In this document: positions 1 to 7,554 of the stretch, piece by piece
Layout of the letters: each line of letters begins with the position of its first letter
Position numbering within the stretch: position 1 is the first letter of the stretch
Source: Butyricimonas virosa
GTDB taxonomy: Bacteria > Bacteroidota > Bacteroidia > Bacteroidales > Marinifilaceae
Direction of reading: 5' to 3'
DNA length: 64,000 bases
Assembly: GCF_025148635.1 (NCBI RefSeq)
Contig: NZ_CP102269.1
Coordinates: 4,588,001 to 4,652,000 of the forward strand
Made by a program: the position numbers and the translations under genes
The notes under the pieces: model-generated
Seen by the model: only the letters and a program-made list of their open reading frames with translations
Told to the model about the DNA's origin: nothing
Databases searched by the model: none

Positions 1-1096
1 CCGTGTTAGGAATAAAAGAAAACACCGTGTTGTCAAGATCGCCATCCACAGCCTTCACCAAACGAGGTGTCAATAACTCACCCAGTTTTTTCCGTTCCTG
101 GTATATATTCCTGTCATTCCCGCGAGAGAAATAGATACGCTCGAACGAACAACTGGCACGTTGTCGCGGTTCACGCACGAGTTCCTCCGTCACGGTTCCA
201 TCCTTCTTGATCAACAGGGCGTATCCCGGACGGATCTCGGAAATTTCCATATTTATACCTTGGAAAGCGGTCTGGATCACGGATGCCTCGGATGCTACCA
301 CGACCACCTCGTCATCTTTGTAATAATAAGCCGGACGTATCCCCCACGGGTCACGCATCACGAAAGCATCGCCATGCCCGACCACTCCTGCCACGGCATA
401 TCCCCCGTCCCAATCCTCGCTACTTCGGGAAAGCACCTTGGGTAAATCAATCGTACGCTCGATCAATGGGGTAATCTCCTGTTTCGAAAATCCCTTTTCC
501 TTGTAGAAACGGTACAAATCCTGAATCTCGCTATCCAGAAAATAGCCTACCTTCTCAAGCAAGGTCACCGTGTCGGAATAATTTCGCGGATACTGCCCCG
601 CCCGGATCAAACTCTCGAACAACTCGTCCACGTTCGTCAGGTTAAAGTTCGCCGCCAGCGCTAAGTTGTGCGCCCGCCAATTGCTTGCCCGTTTCAGCGG
701 GTGAACGTAATCTATATTATTCTTCCCGAAAGTCGCGTAACGTAAATGCCCCAAGTAAATCTCGGAAACGAACGGCAAGTTCTGTTTTGCCCAAACGGCA
801 TCCTTCTCCCGGAGAATCTCCGGTGTAAACGGTTCATGAATCCGGTCAAACACATCCTGTATCGGGTTCGCGTCACAGGAACGTACTCGGTCCATATACT
901 TGTAACCCGGCTCCATGTCGAGTTTCAACCCCACGACACCCGCACCATCTTGGCCGCGGTTACGCTGTTTTTCCATTAATATGTACAACCTGTTTAACCC
1001 GTAAAGGTAAGAACCGTATTTCTTCTGATAATAATCCAATGGTTTCAGCAATCGAATCAACGCAAAACCACACTCGTGATGAATGGTGTCACTCAT
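1..1096 (-). CDS. purF: PurF-like amidophosphoribosyltransferase, 3' end cut by window edge
   Basis: The reverse strand is open from an ATG at 1096 to the left edge, giving about 365 residues of a longer protein. It begins MSDTIHHECGFALIRLL, placing the class II glutamine amidotransferase nucleophile at Cys9 after a short leader expected to be removed. Conserved amidotransferase stretches follow: EKQRNRGQDGAG, GHLRYATFGKNN, a RASNWRAHNLALAANFN segment, and WGIRPAYYY near residue 260. The end of the visible part (FERIYFSRGNDRN) matches the junction to the phosphoribosyltransferase domain, which lies outside. By family knowledge it would make phosphoribosylamine from PRPP and glutamine in purine synthesis. 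Bacteroidales carry a long PurF-like paralogue of this kind, so it may not be the only PurF. A TACTTTTG box lies upstream. Confidence 0.85.
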   Translation of the reverse strand, partial: MSDTIHHECGFALIRLLKPLDYYQKKYGSYLYGLNRLYILMEKQRNRGQDGAGVVGLKLDMEPGYKYMDRVRSCDANPIQDVFDRIHEPFTPEILREKDAVWAKQNLPFVSEIYLGHLRYATFGKNNIDYVHPLKRASNWRAHNLALAANFNLTNVDELFESLIRAGQYPRNYSDTVTLLEKVGYFLDSEIQDLYRFYKEKGFSKQEITPLIERTIDLPKVLSRSSEDWDGGYAVAGVVGHGDAFVMRDPWGIRPAYYYKDDEVVVVASEASVIQTAFQGINMEISEIRPGYALLIKKDGTVTEELVREPRQRASCSFERIYFSRGNDRNIYQERKKLGELLTPRLVKAVDGDLDNTVFSFIPNT

Positions 1097-1154
1097 ATTT
1101 TTTCCCTAATTTCATGTATTACCCCCGGGATATTCTCCTTTCCCGGAGAGATTA

Positions 1155-1162
1155 CAAAAGTA
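1155..1162 (-). promoter_or_regulatory. Predicted -7 box of the purF-like gene
   Basis: The minus strand reads TACTTTTG, a full match to the Bacteroidota -7 consensus TAnnTTTG, about 60 nt upstream of the ATG at 1096. No clear -33 TTG is seen. Confidence 0.5.
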
Positions 1163-1196
1163 AGAAAAAAATATGTTTTATAAACCTTATGAACCC

Positions 1197-1222
1197 GAAT
1201 GTTAATCGTGAGATTAACATTC
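1197..1222. promoter_or_regulatory. Perfect 11-bp inverted repeat in the purF/nuo divergent region
   Basis: GAATGTTAATC (1197-1207) and GATTAACATTC (1212-1222) are exact reverse complements around a GTGA loop. The repeat lies between the divergent -7 boxes at 1155-1162 (minus) and 1261-1268 (plus). No T-run follows on either strand, so an operator is more likely than a terminator. The regulator is unknown. Confidence 0.5.
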
Positions 1223-1260
1223 TTTACCACACATTTTTCAACCGAAATTCAAAATTAGGT

Positions 1261-1268
1261 TATCTTTG
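1261..1268 (+). promoter_or_regulatory. Predicted -7 box of the nuo operon leader
   Basis: TATCTTTG matches TAnnTTTG and lies 20 nt upstream of the ATG at 1288. It is the only good promoter box seen before nuoA, so it may drive the small leader ORF together with the nuo genes. No convincing -33 element is visible. Confidence 0.5.
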
Positions 1269-1287
1269 CGAACCTTAAGTAAAAAGA

Positions 1288-1662
1288 ATGATGTTGAACG
1301 TGCTGAAGAATAGTATATTGATCGTGTTATTCGTGTTGGTAAGTTCCAGCGGGATATTGGCAAAAGGGCAAAATCCGTCCTTCAATGGCTCCTGCTTAGA
1401 ATGTAATTTCTGCCGAAACAAAATCTGTGAAGTCTCCACGGTTCCCCTATTACTCTTTCTTCACGAAAGTTGCGAACTCACGCTGGGTTACTCCCATGTT
1501 GTCCCGGACTCCAAATCACAATTGGTTCCCTCTTTCCTGCAAAGGAACAGCAAGAACAACACCGCGGTAGCACACTCCAAACGCAACTTGTATTTTCACC
1601 CGTACTCGACTCTCGGGAAGACCAAATACTACGTCTTTGCCCTGCGAAAAATCATTGTTTAG
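1288..1662 (+). CDS. Small exported Cys-rich hypothetical protein at the head of the nuo operon
   Basis: This 124-residue ORF starts 20 nt after a good -7 box (second Met codon at 1291 is an alternative). Residues 1-25 look like a signal peptide or single membrane segment (LKNSILIVLFVLVSSSGILA), followed by a CLECNFCRNKIC cysteine cluster around residues 36-47. The remainder is basic and has no recognised domain. It is 133 bp upstream of nuoA on the same strand with no obvious terminator between, so co-transcription is plausible. I do not recognise the family. It could be a real small envelope protein or a chance ORF in a leader; the promoter spacing and signal-like N terminus favour a real gene only moderately. 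Confidence 0.4.
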   Translation: MMLNVLKNSILIVLFVLVSSSGILAKGQNPSFNGSCLECNFCRNKICEVSTVPLLLFLHESCELTLGYSHVVPDSKSQLVPSFLQRNSKNNTAVAHSKRNLYFHPYSTLGKTKYYVFALRKIIV

Positions 1663-1795
1663 CCGGAGATCAACCAAGTTACAGGTTGGGCCGATAGCCC
1701 TGCAAGTTGCAGTTACAAGTTCGCAACTTGCCGTATTTTTCCCCTGTAACTAAACTTGTAACCTGAAACTTGAAAACCTGAAACTTTTTATAATT
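1663..1795. repeat. Leader spacer before nuoA with ACAGGTT-type repeats and inverted repeat
   Basis: The spacer holds several GTTACAGGTT/AACCTGAAACTT words and an 8-bp inverted repeat, CAAGTTGC at 1703-1710 and GCAACTTG at 1723-1730. Similar ACAGGTT words recur in tandem at 60374-60410. No gene is seen. Confidence 0.4.
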
Positions 1796-2146
1796 ATGAA
1801 TCTTACTTTATTCGTGGTTGTATTGATTACAGCCATTTTGCTGGTGGTTATCGCTATGAGCATCGCTCGGGCCATTTCTCCCCGTACCTTCAACAAACAG
1901 AAGGGAGAAGCCTACGAATGCGGTGTACCCACGCGAGGAAAATCATGGATGCAATTCAAGGCAGGATACTACCTGTTCGCCATCTTGTTTTTGATGTTCG
2001 ACGTGGAAACCGTGTTTCTCTATCCTTGGGCGGTCACCGTTCAGGATGCCGGAATTAACGGTTTACTGAATGTATTATTTTTCATGCTGATCCTTATTCT
2101 GGGATTGGCTTACGCGTGGAAGAAAGGAGCGTTAGAATGGAAGTAA
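1796..2146 (+). CDS. nuoA: NADH-quinone oxidoreductase subunit A
   Basis: This 116-residue membrane protein has three hydrophobic segments (residues about 4-26, 58-80 and 86-108). The conserved loop after the first helix is visible as PRTFNKQKGEAYECGVPTRGKSW, including the family's YECG cysteine. Helix 2 carries the conserved acidic stretch FLMFDVETVFLYPWA. NuoA lies near the quinone site and helps couple quinone reduction to proton pumping in the complex I membrane arm. It is the first nuo gene, and its stop overlaps the nuoB start (ATG at 2137), a typical translational coupling. Confidence 0.95.
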   Translation: MNLTLFVVVLITAILLVVIAMSIARAISPRTFNKQKGEAYECGVPTRGKSWMQFKAGYYLFAILFLMFDVETVFLYPWAVTVQDAGINGLLNVLFFMLILILGLAYAWKKGALEWK

Positions 2147-2700
2147 AAATTAAATCCATGAAATATGAAGAGTTCAACGATAACGAATATCTTGAACAAC
2201 TTCGGGCGTCCGGCACCAATGTTATCGTGGGATGCCTTGACGATGTTATCAACTGGGGACGCTCGAATTCCCTCTGGCCGCTTACCTTCGCGACAAGCTG
2301 TTGTGGTATTGAATTCATGGCAGTGGGAGCGGCACGTTACGATTTCTCCCGATTCGGGTTCGAGGTAACGCGAGCCAGTCCGCGCCAAGCCGACTTTATC
2401 ATGGTGGCGGGGACCATCGTACACAAAATGGCCCCCGTGCTGAAACGTCTCTACGACCAGATGGCCGAACCCAAATACGTGATTGCCGTGGGGGGATGTG
2501 CCATTTCCGGTGGACCGTTCAAAAACTCTTACCACGTGGTGAAGGGGGTTGACTCCATCATTCCCGTTGACGTTTACATTCCCGGATGTCCTCCGCGACC
2601 GGAAGCCCTCCTGTATGGAATGATCCAACTGCAACGCAAGGTAAAAGTGGAACGTTTCCTCGGTGGCAAAAACCACAAGGAAAAAGAGAACAAAGAATAA
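2137..2700 (+). CDS. nuoB: NADH-quinone oxidoreductase subunit B
   Basis: This 187-residue subunit carries the N2 [4Fe-4S] cluster that passes electrons to quinone. Ligand candidates are the CC pair at 55-56 (FATSCCGIEF), Cys121 (VGGCAISGG) and Cys151 (PGCPPRPE), all conserved positions. The ATG at 2137 is chosen over an upstream in-frame GTG at 2116 because AGGAG lies about 8 nt before it and it overlaps the nuoA stop. A 123-bp AT-rich spacer separates it from nuoCD. Confidence 0.95.
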   Translation: MEVKIKSMKYEEFNDNEYLEQLRASGTNVIVGCLDDVINWGRSNSLWPLTFATSCCGIEFMAVGAARYDFSRFGFEVTRASPRQADFIMVAGTIVHKMAPVLKRLYDQMAEPKYVIAVGGCAISGGPFKNSYHVVKGVDSIIPVDVYIPGCPPRPEALLYGMIQLQRKVKVERFLGGKNHKEKENKE

Positions 2701-2823
2701 TGTAGAATTTAGAGTGAACTAATTTATGATTTATGAATTACGATTTACGATTAAAAACTATTGAACCTCGTGGGTGGAAATCATAAATCTAAAATTTAAA
2801 ATCTAAAATCAATCAATCAGTAC
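2701..2823. repeat. AT-rich repeat remnant between nuoB and nuoC/D
   Basis: The spacer consists of TGTAGAATTTAGAGTGAA, ATTTATGATTTATGAATT and ATCTAAAATTTAAAATC words, the same as those flanking the GC-rich nuo elements, plus CCTCGTGGGTGGAAATC. It lacks the C5/G5 inverted repeats, so it looks like an element that lost or never had its core. The 3' AT-rich words end just before the nuoCD ATG. Confidence 0.6.
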
Positions 2824-4449
2824 ATGTTAGTAGATAAAATAAAAAACATTGTCCCAGAGGCAGAAATCGACGAAAGCGGTATCCTTACCGTGACGGTAGA
2901 GCCCGCCAAGTACAGGGAACTGGCTCTCCGGCTAAAGGGAGACCGGGATCTGTCTTTCGACTTCATGATCTGCATGACGGGAATGGACTGGGGGGACTCG
3001 TTAGGCGTGATCAGCCTGTTACAATCCACGGCTCACGAACATAAATTATTTTTAAAGACGTTCACGACCAACCGGGAAAACCCGGAACTGCCCACCGTTT
3101 CAGACATCTGGGCCACGGCCAACTTGAACGAACGTGAAGTGTACGACTTTCTCGGCATACGGTTTATCAACCACCCTGATATGCGACGTCTGTTCCTGCG
3201 GAACGACTGGGTCGGGTACCCGTTACGTAAAGACTACAATGCAGACCCCGAAATAAACCCGGTACGGCTGGAAAGTGAAGAAACGTTGGATGCAACCCCC
3301 ACGTTCGAGGCTGATTCCCATGACGGGGAAGTCAGCGAGAAAGAGAACATCTTGTTTGAAGAAGACGAGTACGTGGTGAACATCGGGCCACAACACCCCG
3401 CCACCCACGGTGTACTCCGTTTCCGGGTATCACTGGAAGGAGAGATCGTGAAAAAGGTGGATGTAAACTGCGGGTATATCCACCGGGGCATCGAGAAATT
3501 GTGTGAAAGCCTCACCTACCCGCAAACGCTGGCCTTGACAGACCGTCTGGATTACCTTGCCGCGCACCAGAACCGCCACGCGCTTTGTATGTGTATCGAG
3601 GAAGCCATGGGGCTGGAAATCCCGGAACGGGTGAAATACATCCGCACCATCATGGACGAGCTGAACCGTCTTTCCTCTCACCTCTTGTTCTGGTCATGCC
3701 TCTGCATGGATATGGGAGCGCTGACCGCTTTCTTCTACGGCTTCCGCGACCGGGAGAAAGTGCTGGACATCATGGAAGAAACCACGGGAGGACGACTGAT
3801 TCAGAACTACAACGTGATCGGCGGCGTGATGGCGGACATCCACCCGAACCTAATCAACCGAATCAAAGAGTTCATCAAATACCTACCCCCGATGATCAAG
3901 GAATATCACGACGTGTTCACGGGAAACGTGATCGCCCAACAACGTCTGAAAGGCGTGGGAGTTCTCAGGAAAGAGGACGCCATCAGTTACGGGGCATCCG
4001 GCCCGACGGGACGTGCCTGCGGGTGGTCATGCGACGTGCGTAAACACACGCCGTACGGGGTATATGACAAGGTGGATTTCAAAGAAATCCTCTACCCGGA
4101 AGGAGACTCGTTTGCCCGTTACATGGTGCGCATGGAAGAGATTCTCGAATCATTACATATACTGGAACAACTGGTAGACAACATCCCCGCGGGAGACTAC
4201 GCCGTGAAGACCAAACCGCTGATCAAATTGCCGGAAGGTCACTATTTCAAGAGCGTGGAAGCCAGTCGAGGAGAATTCGGTGTTTACCTCGAAAGCCGGG
4301 GTGACAAATACCCTTACCGGGTAAAATTCCGTTCCCCGTGTCTGCCACTGGTATCCATCGTCGACCTGATCACGAAAGGCGGTAAAATCGCCGACCTGAT
4401 CGCCATCGGCGGTACGCTGGACTACGTTGTCCCGGATATTGACAGGTAA
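2824..4449 (+). CDS. nuoCD: Fused NADH-quinone oxidoreductase subunit C/D
   Basis: The 541-residue product joins a NuoC domain (about residues 1-150, with NEREVYDFLGIRFINHPDMRRL and YPLRKDY) to a NuoD domain (about 180-541, starting VVNIGPQHPATHGVLRF). The linker is acidic. NuoD, a relative of NiFe-hydrogenase large subunits, forms the quinone pocket with NuoB; the conserved GPQHPATHG loop and RGIEK are visible. The fusion is common in Bacteroidota and in enterobacteria. It sits in the connecting arm between the iron-sulphur subunits and the membrane subunits. Confidence 0.95.
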   Translation: MLVDKIKNIVPEAEIDESGILTVTVEPAKYRELALRLKGDRDLSFDFMICMTGMDWGDSLGVISLLQSTAHEHKLFLKTFTTNRENPELPTVSDIWATANLNEREVYDFLGIRFINHPDMRRLFLRNDWVGYPLRKDYNADPEINPVRLESEETLDATPTFEADSHDGEVSEKENILFEEDEYVVNIGPQHPATHGVLRFRVSLEGEIVKKVDVNCGYIHRGIEKLCESLTYPQTLALTDRLDYLAAHQNRHALCMCIEEAMGLEIPERVKYIRTIMDELNRLSSHLLFWSCLCMDMGALTAFFYGFRDREKVLDIMEETTGGRLIQNYNVIGGVMADIHPNLINRIKEFIKYLPPMIKEYHDVFTGNVIAQQRLKGVGVLRKEDAISYGASGPTGRACGWSCDVRKHTPYGVYDKVDFKEILYPEGDSFARYMVRMEEILESLHILEQLVDNIPAGDYAVKTKPLIKLPEGHYFKSVEASRGEFGVYLESRGDKYPYRVKFRSPCLPLVSIVDLITKGGKIADLIAIGGTLDYVVPDIDR

Positions 4450-4662
4450 CAACTAATTGAAAATGGAGAATTGAAAATGAAAAAACAACTACCCCCACCG
4501 ACTCCCCCTTGCACAGGGGGAGAGACGAACGCGAGAAAGCGCCACTATACAACAGTGCAGCGTATCCTCCCCCTGTGTAAGGGGGAGTTAGAGGGGGTAG
4601 TCAAAGCGTTGACTTGTGCGGCCGGAATTATAAATCTAAAATCTAAAATTTAAAATTAGTAT
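4450..4662 (+). repeat. GC-hairpin repeat element copy 1 (nuoD-nuoH)
   Basis: Core 4488-4601. It starts ACTACCCCCACCGACTCCCC and ends with the near reverse complement (AAGGGGGAGTTAGAGGGGG then TAGT), giving long terminal inverted repeats. Each end also has its own hairpin (CTCCCCCTT..AGGGGGAG and CTCCCCCTG..AAGGGGGAG). The centre reads GACGAACGCGAGAAAGCGCC. The 3' tail carries the module AAAGCGTTGACTTGTGCGG then CCGGAATT, then TCTAAAATTTAAAATT words reaching the nuoH ATG. Orientation is the same as the nuo genes. Confidence 0.9.
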
Positions 4663-5739
4663 ATGTTTGATTTCTCAACTATAACACAATGGGTAGACGA
4701 ACTCTTGAGGAGTTTTCTCCCGCACGCTGCTGCCACGCTGGTTGAGTTTATCCTGATCGGGCTTTGCCTGCTCGTGGGATACGCCGTGATCGCCCTCGTG
4801 CTGATCTACGTGGAACGTAAAGTGTGTGCCTTTTTCCAGTGTCGTATCGGACCGAACCGGGTGGGGCCTTACGGGACCATACAGAGCGTGGCCGATATGA
4901 TCAAAATGTTAACCAAGGAGATCATCGACATCAACCACGTCGACCGATTCCTGTTCAACCTCGCCCCTTTCGTCGTGATTATCGCGTCGGTACTGGCATT
5001 CGGTTGTATTCCCTTCGCAAAAGGACTACACGTGATCGACTTCAACGTGGGAATCTTCTTCCTGATCGCCGTATCATCCATCGGTATCGTGGGAATCCTG
5101 CTTGCCGGGTGGGCCAGTAACAACAAATACTCGTTGATCGGAGCCATGCGAAGTGGTGCGCAGATGATCAGTTACGAGTTATCCATCGGGTTATCCATCC
5201 TTACCGTGGTAGTATTCACCGGAAGCATGCAGCTCTCCACGATCGTGGAAGGACAGGCAGACGGGTGGTTGCTATTCAAAGGACATATCCCGGCCTGCAT
5301 CGCGTTTATCGTTTACATCATCGCCGGAACCGCCGAGACAAACCGGGGCCCCTTCGACTTGCCGGAGGCCGACTCGGAGTTGACCGCGGGGTACCACACG
5401 GAGTATTCCGGTATGCACTTCGGGTTCTTCTACCTCGCCGAATACTTGAACATGTTCGTGGTAGCATCCGTGGCCAGCACCCTGTTCTTAGGCGGTTGGA
5501 TGCCATTACACGTTCCCGGCTGGGAAAGCTTCAACCAAATCATGGATTATATTCCTTCCATCTTCTGGTTCTTCGGGAAAACAGCCGTGGTTATATTCAT
5601 CATCATGTGGTTTAAATGGACCTTCCCGCGGTTGCGTATCGACCAGTTACTCCGCTTGGAATGGCGTTACCTGCTGCCGATTAACCTGATCAACCTTTTC
5701 CTGATGGTGATCATTGTCGTATTTAAACTACATTTTTAA
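4663..5739 (+). CDS. nuoH: NADH-quinone oxidoreductase subunit H
   Basis: This 358-residue, about eight-helix membrane protein matches NuoH. Visible signatures are YVERKVCAFFQCRIGPNRVGP (residues about 48-68) and the quinone-chamber loop AETNRGPFDLPEADSELTAG near 225-245, followed by HTEYSGMHFGFFYLAEY. The subunit links the quinone-binding module to the proton-pumping arm. It follows repeat copy 1 directly, and nuoI begins 10 bp after its stop, the only tight junction in this half of the operon. Confidence 0.96.
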   Translation: MFDFSTITQWVDELLRSFLPHAAATLVEFILIGLCLLVGYAVIALVLIYVERKVCAFFQCRIGPNRVGPYGTIQSVADMIKMLTKEIIDINHVDRFLFNLAPFVVIIASVLAFGCIPFAKGLHVIDFNVGIFFLIAVSSIGIVGILLAGWASNNKYSLIGAMRSGAQMISYELSIGLSILTVVVFTGSMQLSTIVEGQADGWLLFKGHIPACIAFIVYIIAGTAETNRGPFDLPEADSELTAGYHTEYSGMHFGFFYLAEYLNMFVVASVASTLFLGGWMPLHVPGWESFNQIMDYIPSIFWFFGKTAVVIFIIMWFKWTFPRLRIDQLLRLEWRYLLPINLINLFLMVIIVVFKLHF

Positions 5740-5749
5740 AGACGAAACT

Positions 5750-6202
5750 ATGAAGAGTATTATAAGATATATTACCTCGTTTTTCAAGGGACTTTTCTCG
5801 CTGCTGACCGGGATGAAAGTCACGCTACGGGAATTTTTCACCAAGAAAACGACGGAGCAATACCCGGAGAACCGGGCCACGTTGAAAATGTTTGACCGTT
5901 TCCGGGGTGAACTCGTGATGCCTCACGACGAGAACAATCACCACAAATGTATCGCTTGCGGCATCTGCGAGATGAACTGCCCGAACGGGACCATCAAAAT
6001 CACGTCCGAATTTGTCACGGATGAAACCGGCAAGAAGAAAAAGATATTGATAAAATACCGGTATGATTTAGGTAGCTGTATGTTCTGCCAGCTCTGCGTG
6101 AAAATGTGCCCTCAACAAGCCATCGAGTTCAAACCCACGTTCGAACACGCCGTCTACACGCGCAGTAAACTGGTGAAGTACCTGCACGACGAAAGAATTT
6201 AA
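5750..6202 (+). CDS. nuoI: NADH-quinone oxidoreductase subunit I (2x[4Fe-4S])
   Basis: This 150-residue ferredoxin-like protein has two CxxCxxCxxxC motifs, at Cys67/70/73/77 (CIACGICEMNCP) and Cys110/113/116/120 (CMFCQLCVKMCP). These bind clusters N6a and N6b, which relay electrons to N2 in NuoB. An amphipathic N terminus (residues 1-30) fits attachment to the membrane arm. The ATG at 5750 is preferred to an upstream in-frame alternative at 5714 that would overlap nuoH. In the absence of nuoEFG, NuoI would be the outermost iron-sulphur subunit and the likely docking point for an electron donor (inference). Confidence 0.95.
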   Translation: MKSIIRYITSFFKGLFSLLTGMKVTLREFFTKKTTEQYPENRATLKMFDRFRGELVMPHDENNHHKCIACGICEMNCPNGTIKITSEFVTDETGKKKKILIKYRYDLGSCMFCQLCVKMCPQQAIEFKPTFEHAVYTRSKLVKYLHDERI

Positions 6203-6390
6203 AATTTAAAATGTAGAATTTAGAATGGAAAAGACTACCCCCTCCAACTCCCCCTTACACAGGGGGAAAGACGAACGCGAGAAGGCGCCACGATGTAGCA
6301 ATGCAGCGTGTCCTCCCCCTTTCCAAGGGGGAGCCAGAGGGGGTTCAATCATAAATCTAAAATTTAAAATCTAAAATCTAAAATAAAGAT
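6203..6390 (+). repeat. GC-hairpin repeat element copy 2 (nuoI-nuoJ)
   Basis: Core 6234-6345. The left flank has TTTAAAATTTAAAATGTAG then AATTTAGAATGG. The core runs from ACTACCCCCTCCAACTCCCC to AAGGGGGAGCCAGAGGGGG then TTCAATC; the centre includes GACGAACGCGAGAAGGCGCC and AATGCAGCGTGTCC. The tail is TCTAAAATTTAAAATC-type repeats ending 8 nt before the nuoJ ATG. Sense to nuo. Confidence 0.9.
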
Positions 6391-6903
6391 ATGAGTACAG
6401 CAGAATTACAAGAAACGGTCTTTTTCATCCTGGCAACGGTCATCGTTGTCTGCTCGATCCTGACTGTGACGACCAACCGAATCTTGAGATCGGCGACCTA
6501 CCTGCTATTCGTGCTTTTTGCCACTGCCGGAATATACTTCCAGTTGGAGTATTCATTCCTGGGGGCGGTACAATTAACGATCTACGCCGGGGGTATCATT
6601 ATCCTGTACGTGTTCTCGATATTGCTCACCACGGCTGACAAAAGCAAGGTAAGCAGGTTGAAGAACAGCAAGATGTTTGCCGGGCTAATCACGGCTCTCG
6701 CCGGGGCGGCAATATGTGTTTACATCACGTTAATGCACTCGTTCGGTCCCTCTCGTTTCGTTGGCGGGGAGATCAACCAGAAAGTCATCGGAACCGCCTT
6801 GATGGGCACGGAAAAATACCAGTATCTGCTCCCCTTCGAGGTAATCAGTGTCCTGCTATTGACCTGCATCATCGGTGGAATTATGATTGCGAGAAAAAGA
6901 TAA
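6391..6903 (+). CDS. nuoJ: NADH-quinone oxidoreductase subunit J
   Basis: This 170-residue membrane protein has about five helices. The family's third helix is seen as LGAVQLTIYAGGIIILYVFSILL near residues 58-80, including the conserved Tyr-Ala-Gly-Gly bend that forms a pi-bulge in known structures. A final helix (VISVLLLTCIIGGIMIARKR) closes the protein. It is flanked by repeat copies 2 and 3. Confidence 0.93.
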   Translation: MSTAELQETVFFILATVIVVCSILTVTTNRILRSATYLLFVLFATAGIYFQLEYSFLGAVQLTIYAGGIIILYVFSILLTTADKSKVSRLKNSKMFAGLITALAGAAICVYITLMHSFGPSRFVGGEINQKVIGTALMGTEKYQYLLPFEVISVLLLTCIIGGIMIARKR

Positions 6904-7057
6904 TATAAATGTAGAATGTAGAGTTTAGAATTTAGAATGAAAAAACAACTACCCCCTCCGACTCCCCCTGTGTAAGGGGGAGTTAGAGGGGGTAGTCAAA
7001 ACGTTGGCTTGTGCGGCCGGAATCTAAAATCTAAAATCTAAAATTTAAAATCAGTAT
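6904..7057 (+). repeat. Short repeat copy 3: fused terminal inverted repeats (nuoJ-nuoK)
   Basis: Core 6948-6996, only 49 bp. It consists of the left end (ACTACCCCCTCCGACTCCCC) joined through CTGTGTA to the right end (AGGGGGAGTTAGAGGGGGTA), i.e. one long near-perfect hairpin with no central region. The tail keeps the AAAACGTTGGCTTGTGCGG then CCGGAATC module and TCTAAAATC repeats. It looks like an internal-deletion derivative of the full element. Confidence 0.9.
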
Positions 7058-7390
7058 ATGGAACTACACATGGAATATTACTTGGTGATCAGCACGATCA
7101 TGCTTTTCGCGGGAATCTACGGTTTCATTACCCGGAGAAACCTGCTTGCCGTGTTGATCTCTATCGAGTTGATCCTAAACTCAGTGGATATCAACTTTGC
7201 CGTGTTCAACCGTTATCTCTTCCCCGAACAACTGGAAGGCTTTTTCTTCACCCTGTTCGCCATCGGGGTTTCCGCTTGCGAAACAGCCGTCGCCATAGCC
7301 ATCATCATTAATATATACCGGAACATCCGCAATATACAGGTGAAAAACTTGAACGAGCTGAAAGAAGAAAACAAAGCAATTGAAAATTGA
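7058..7390 (+). CDS. nuoK: NADH-quinone oxidoreductase subunit K
   Basis: This 110-residue three-helix protein matches NuoK (MrpC-like). The conserved acidic residues lie in helix 2 (ISIELILNSVDINFAVF) and helix 3 (SACETAVAIAIIINIYRN), which form part of the central proton path. The start at 7058 (MELHMEYYL) is kept; an internal ATG at 7070 is an alternative. The C-terminal NLNELKEENKAIEN tail is polar. Confidence 0.94.
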   Translation: MELHMEYYLVISTIMLFAGIYGFITRRNLLAVLISIELILNSVDINFAVFNRYLFPEQLEGFFFTLFAIGVSACETAVAIAIIINIYRNIRNIQVKNLNELKEENKAIEN

Positions 7391-7554
7391 AAATGAAAAA
7401 ACAACTACCCCCTCCGACTCCCCCTTGCACAGGGGGAGAGGCGAACGCGAGAATGCGCCGCGATGCAACAATGCAGCGTGTCCTCCCCCTTTCCAAGGGG
7501 GAGTTAGAGGGGGTTCAATCTAAAATCTAAAATTTAAAATCAAGAAATCGAAAC
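7391..7554 (+). repeat. GC-hairpin repeat element copy 4 (nuoK-nuoL)
   Basis: Core 7404-7515. Ends ACTACCCCCTCCGACTCCCC and AAGGGGGAGTTAGAGGGGG, then TTCAATC. The centre is GGCGAACGCGAGAATGCGCC, then GCGATGCAACAATGCAGCG. The tail of TCTAAAATTTAAAATC repeats ends near the nuoL ATG. Sense to nuo and almost identical to copy 5. Confidence 0.9.

Noticed and set aside
2110..2676. 188-codon open frame antisense to nuoB
   Set aside because: Fully overlaps a well-conserved gene, has no family features, and arises from nuoB codon usage.
4488..4601. Repeat element as intrinsic terminator
   Set aside because: Hairpins are strong, but no T-run follows the GC stems (the tails are mixed TCTAAAAT text) and genes downstream in the operon need read-through; partial attenuation stays possible.
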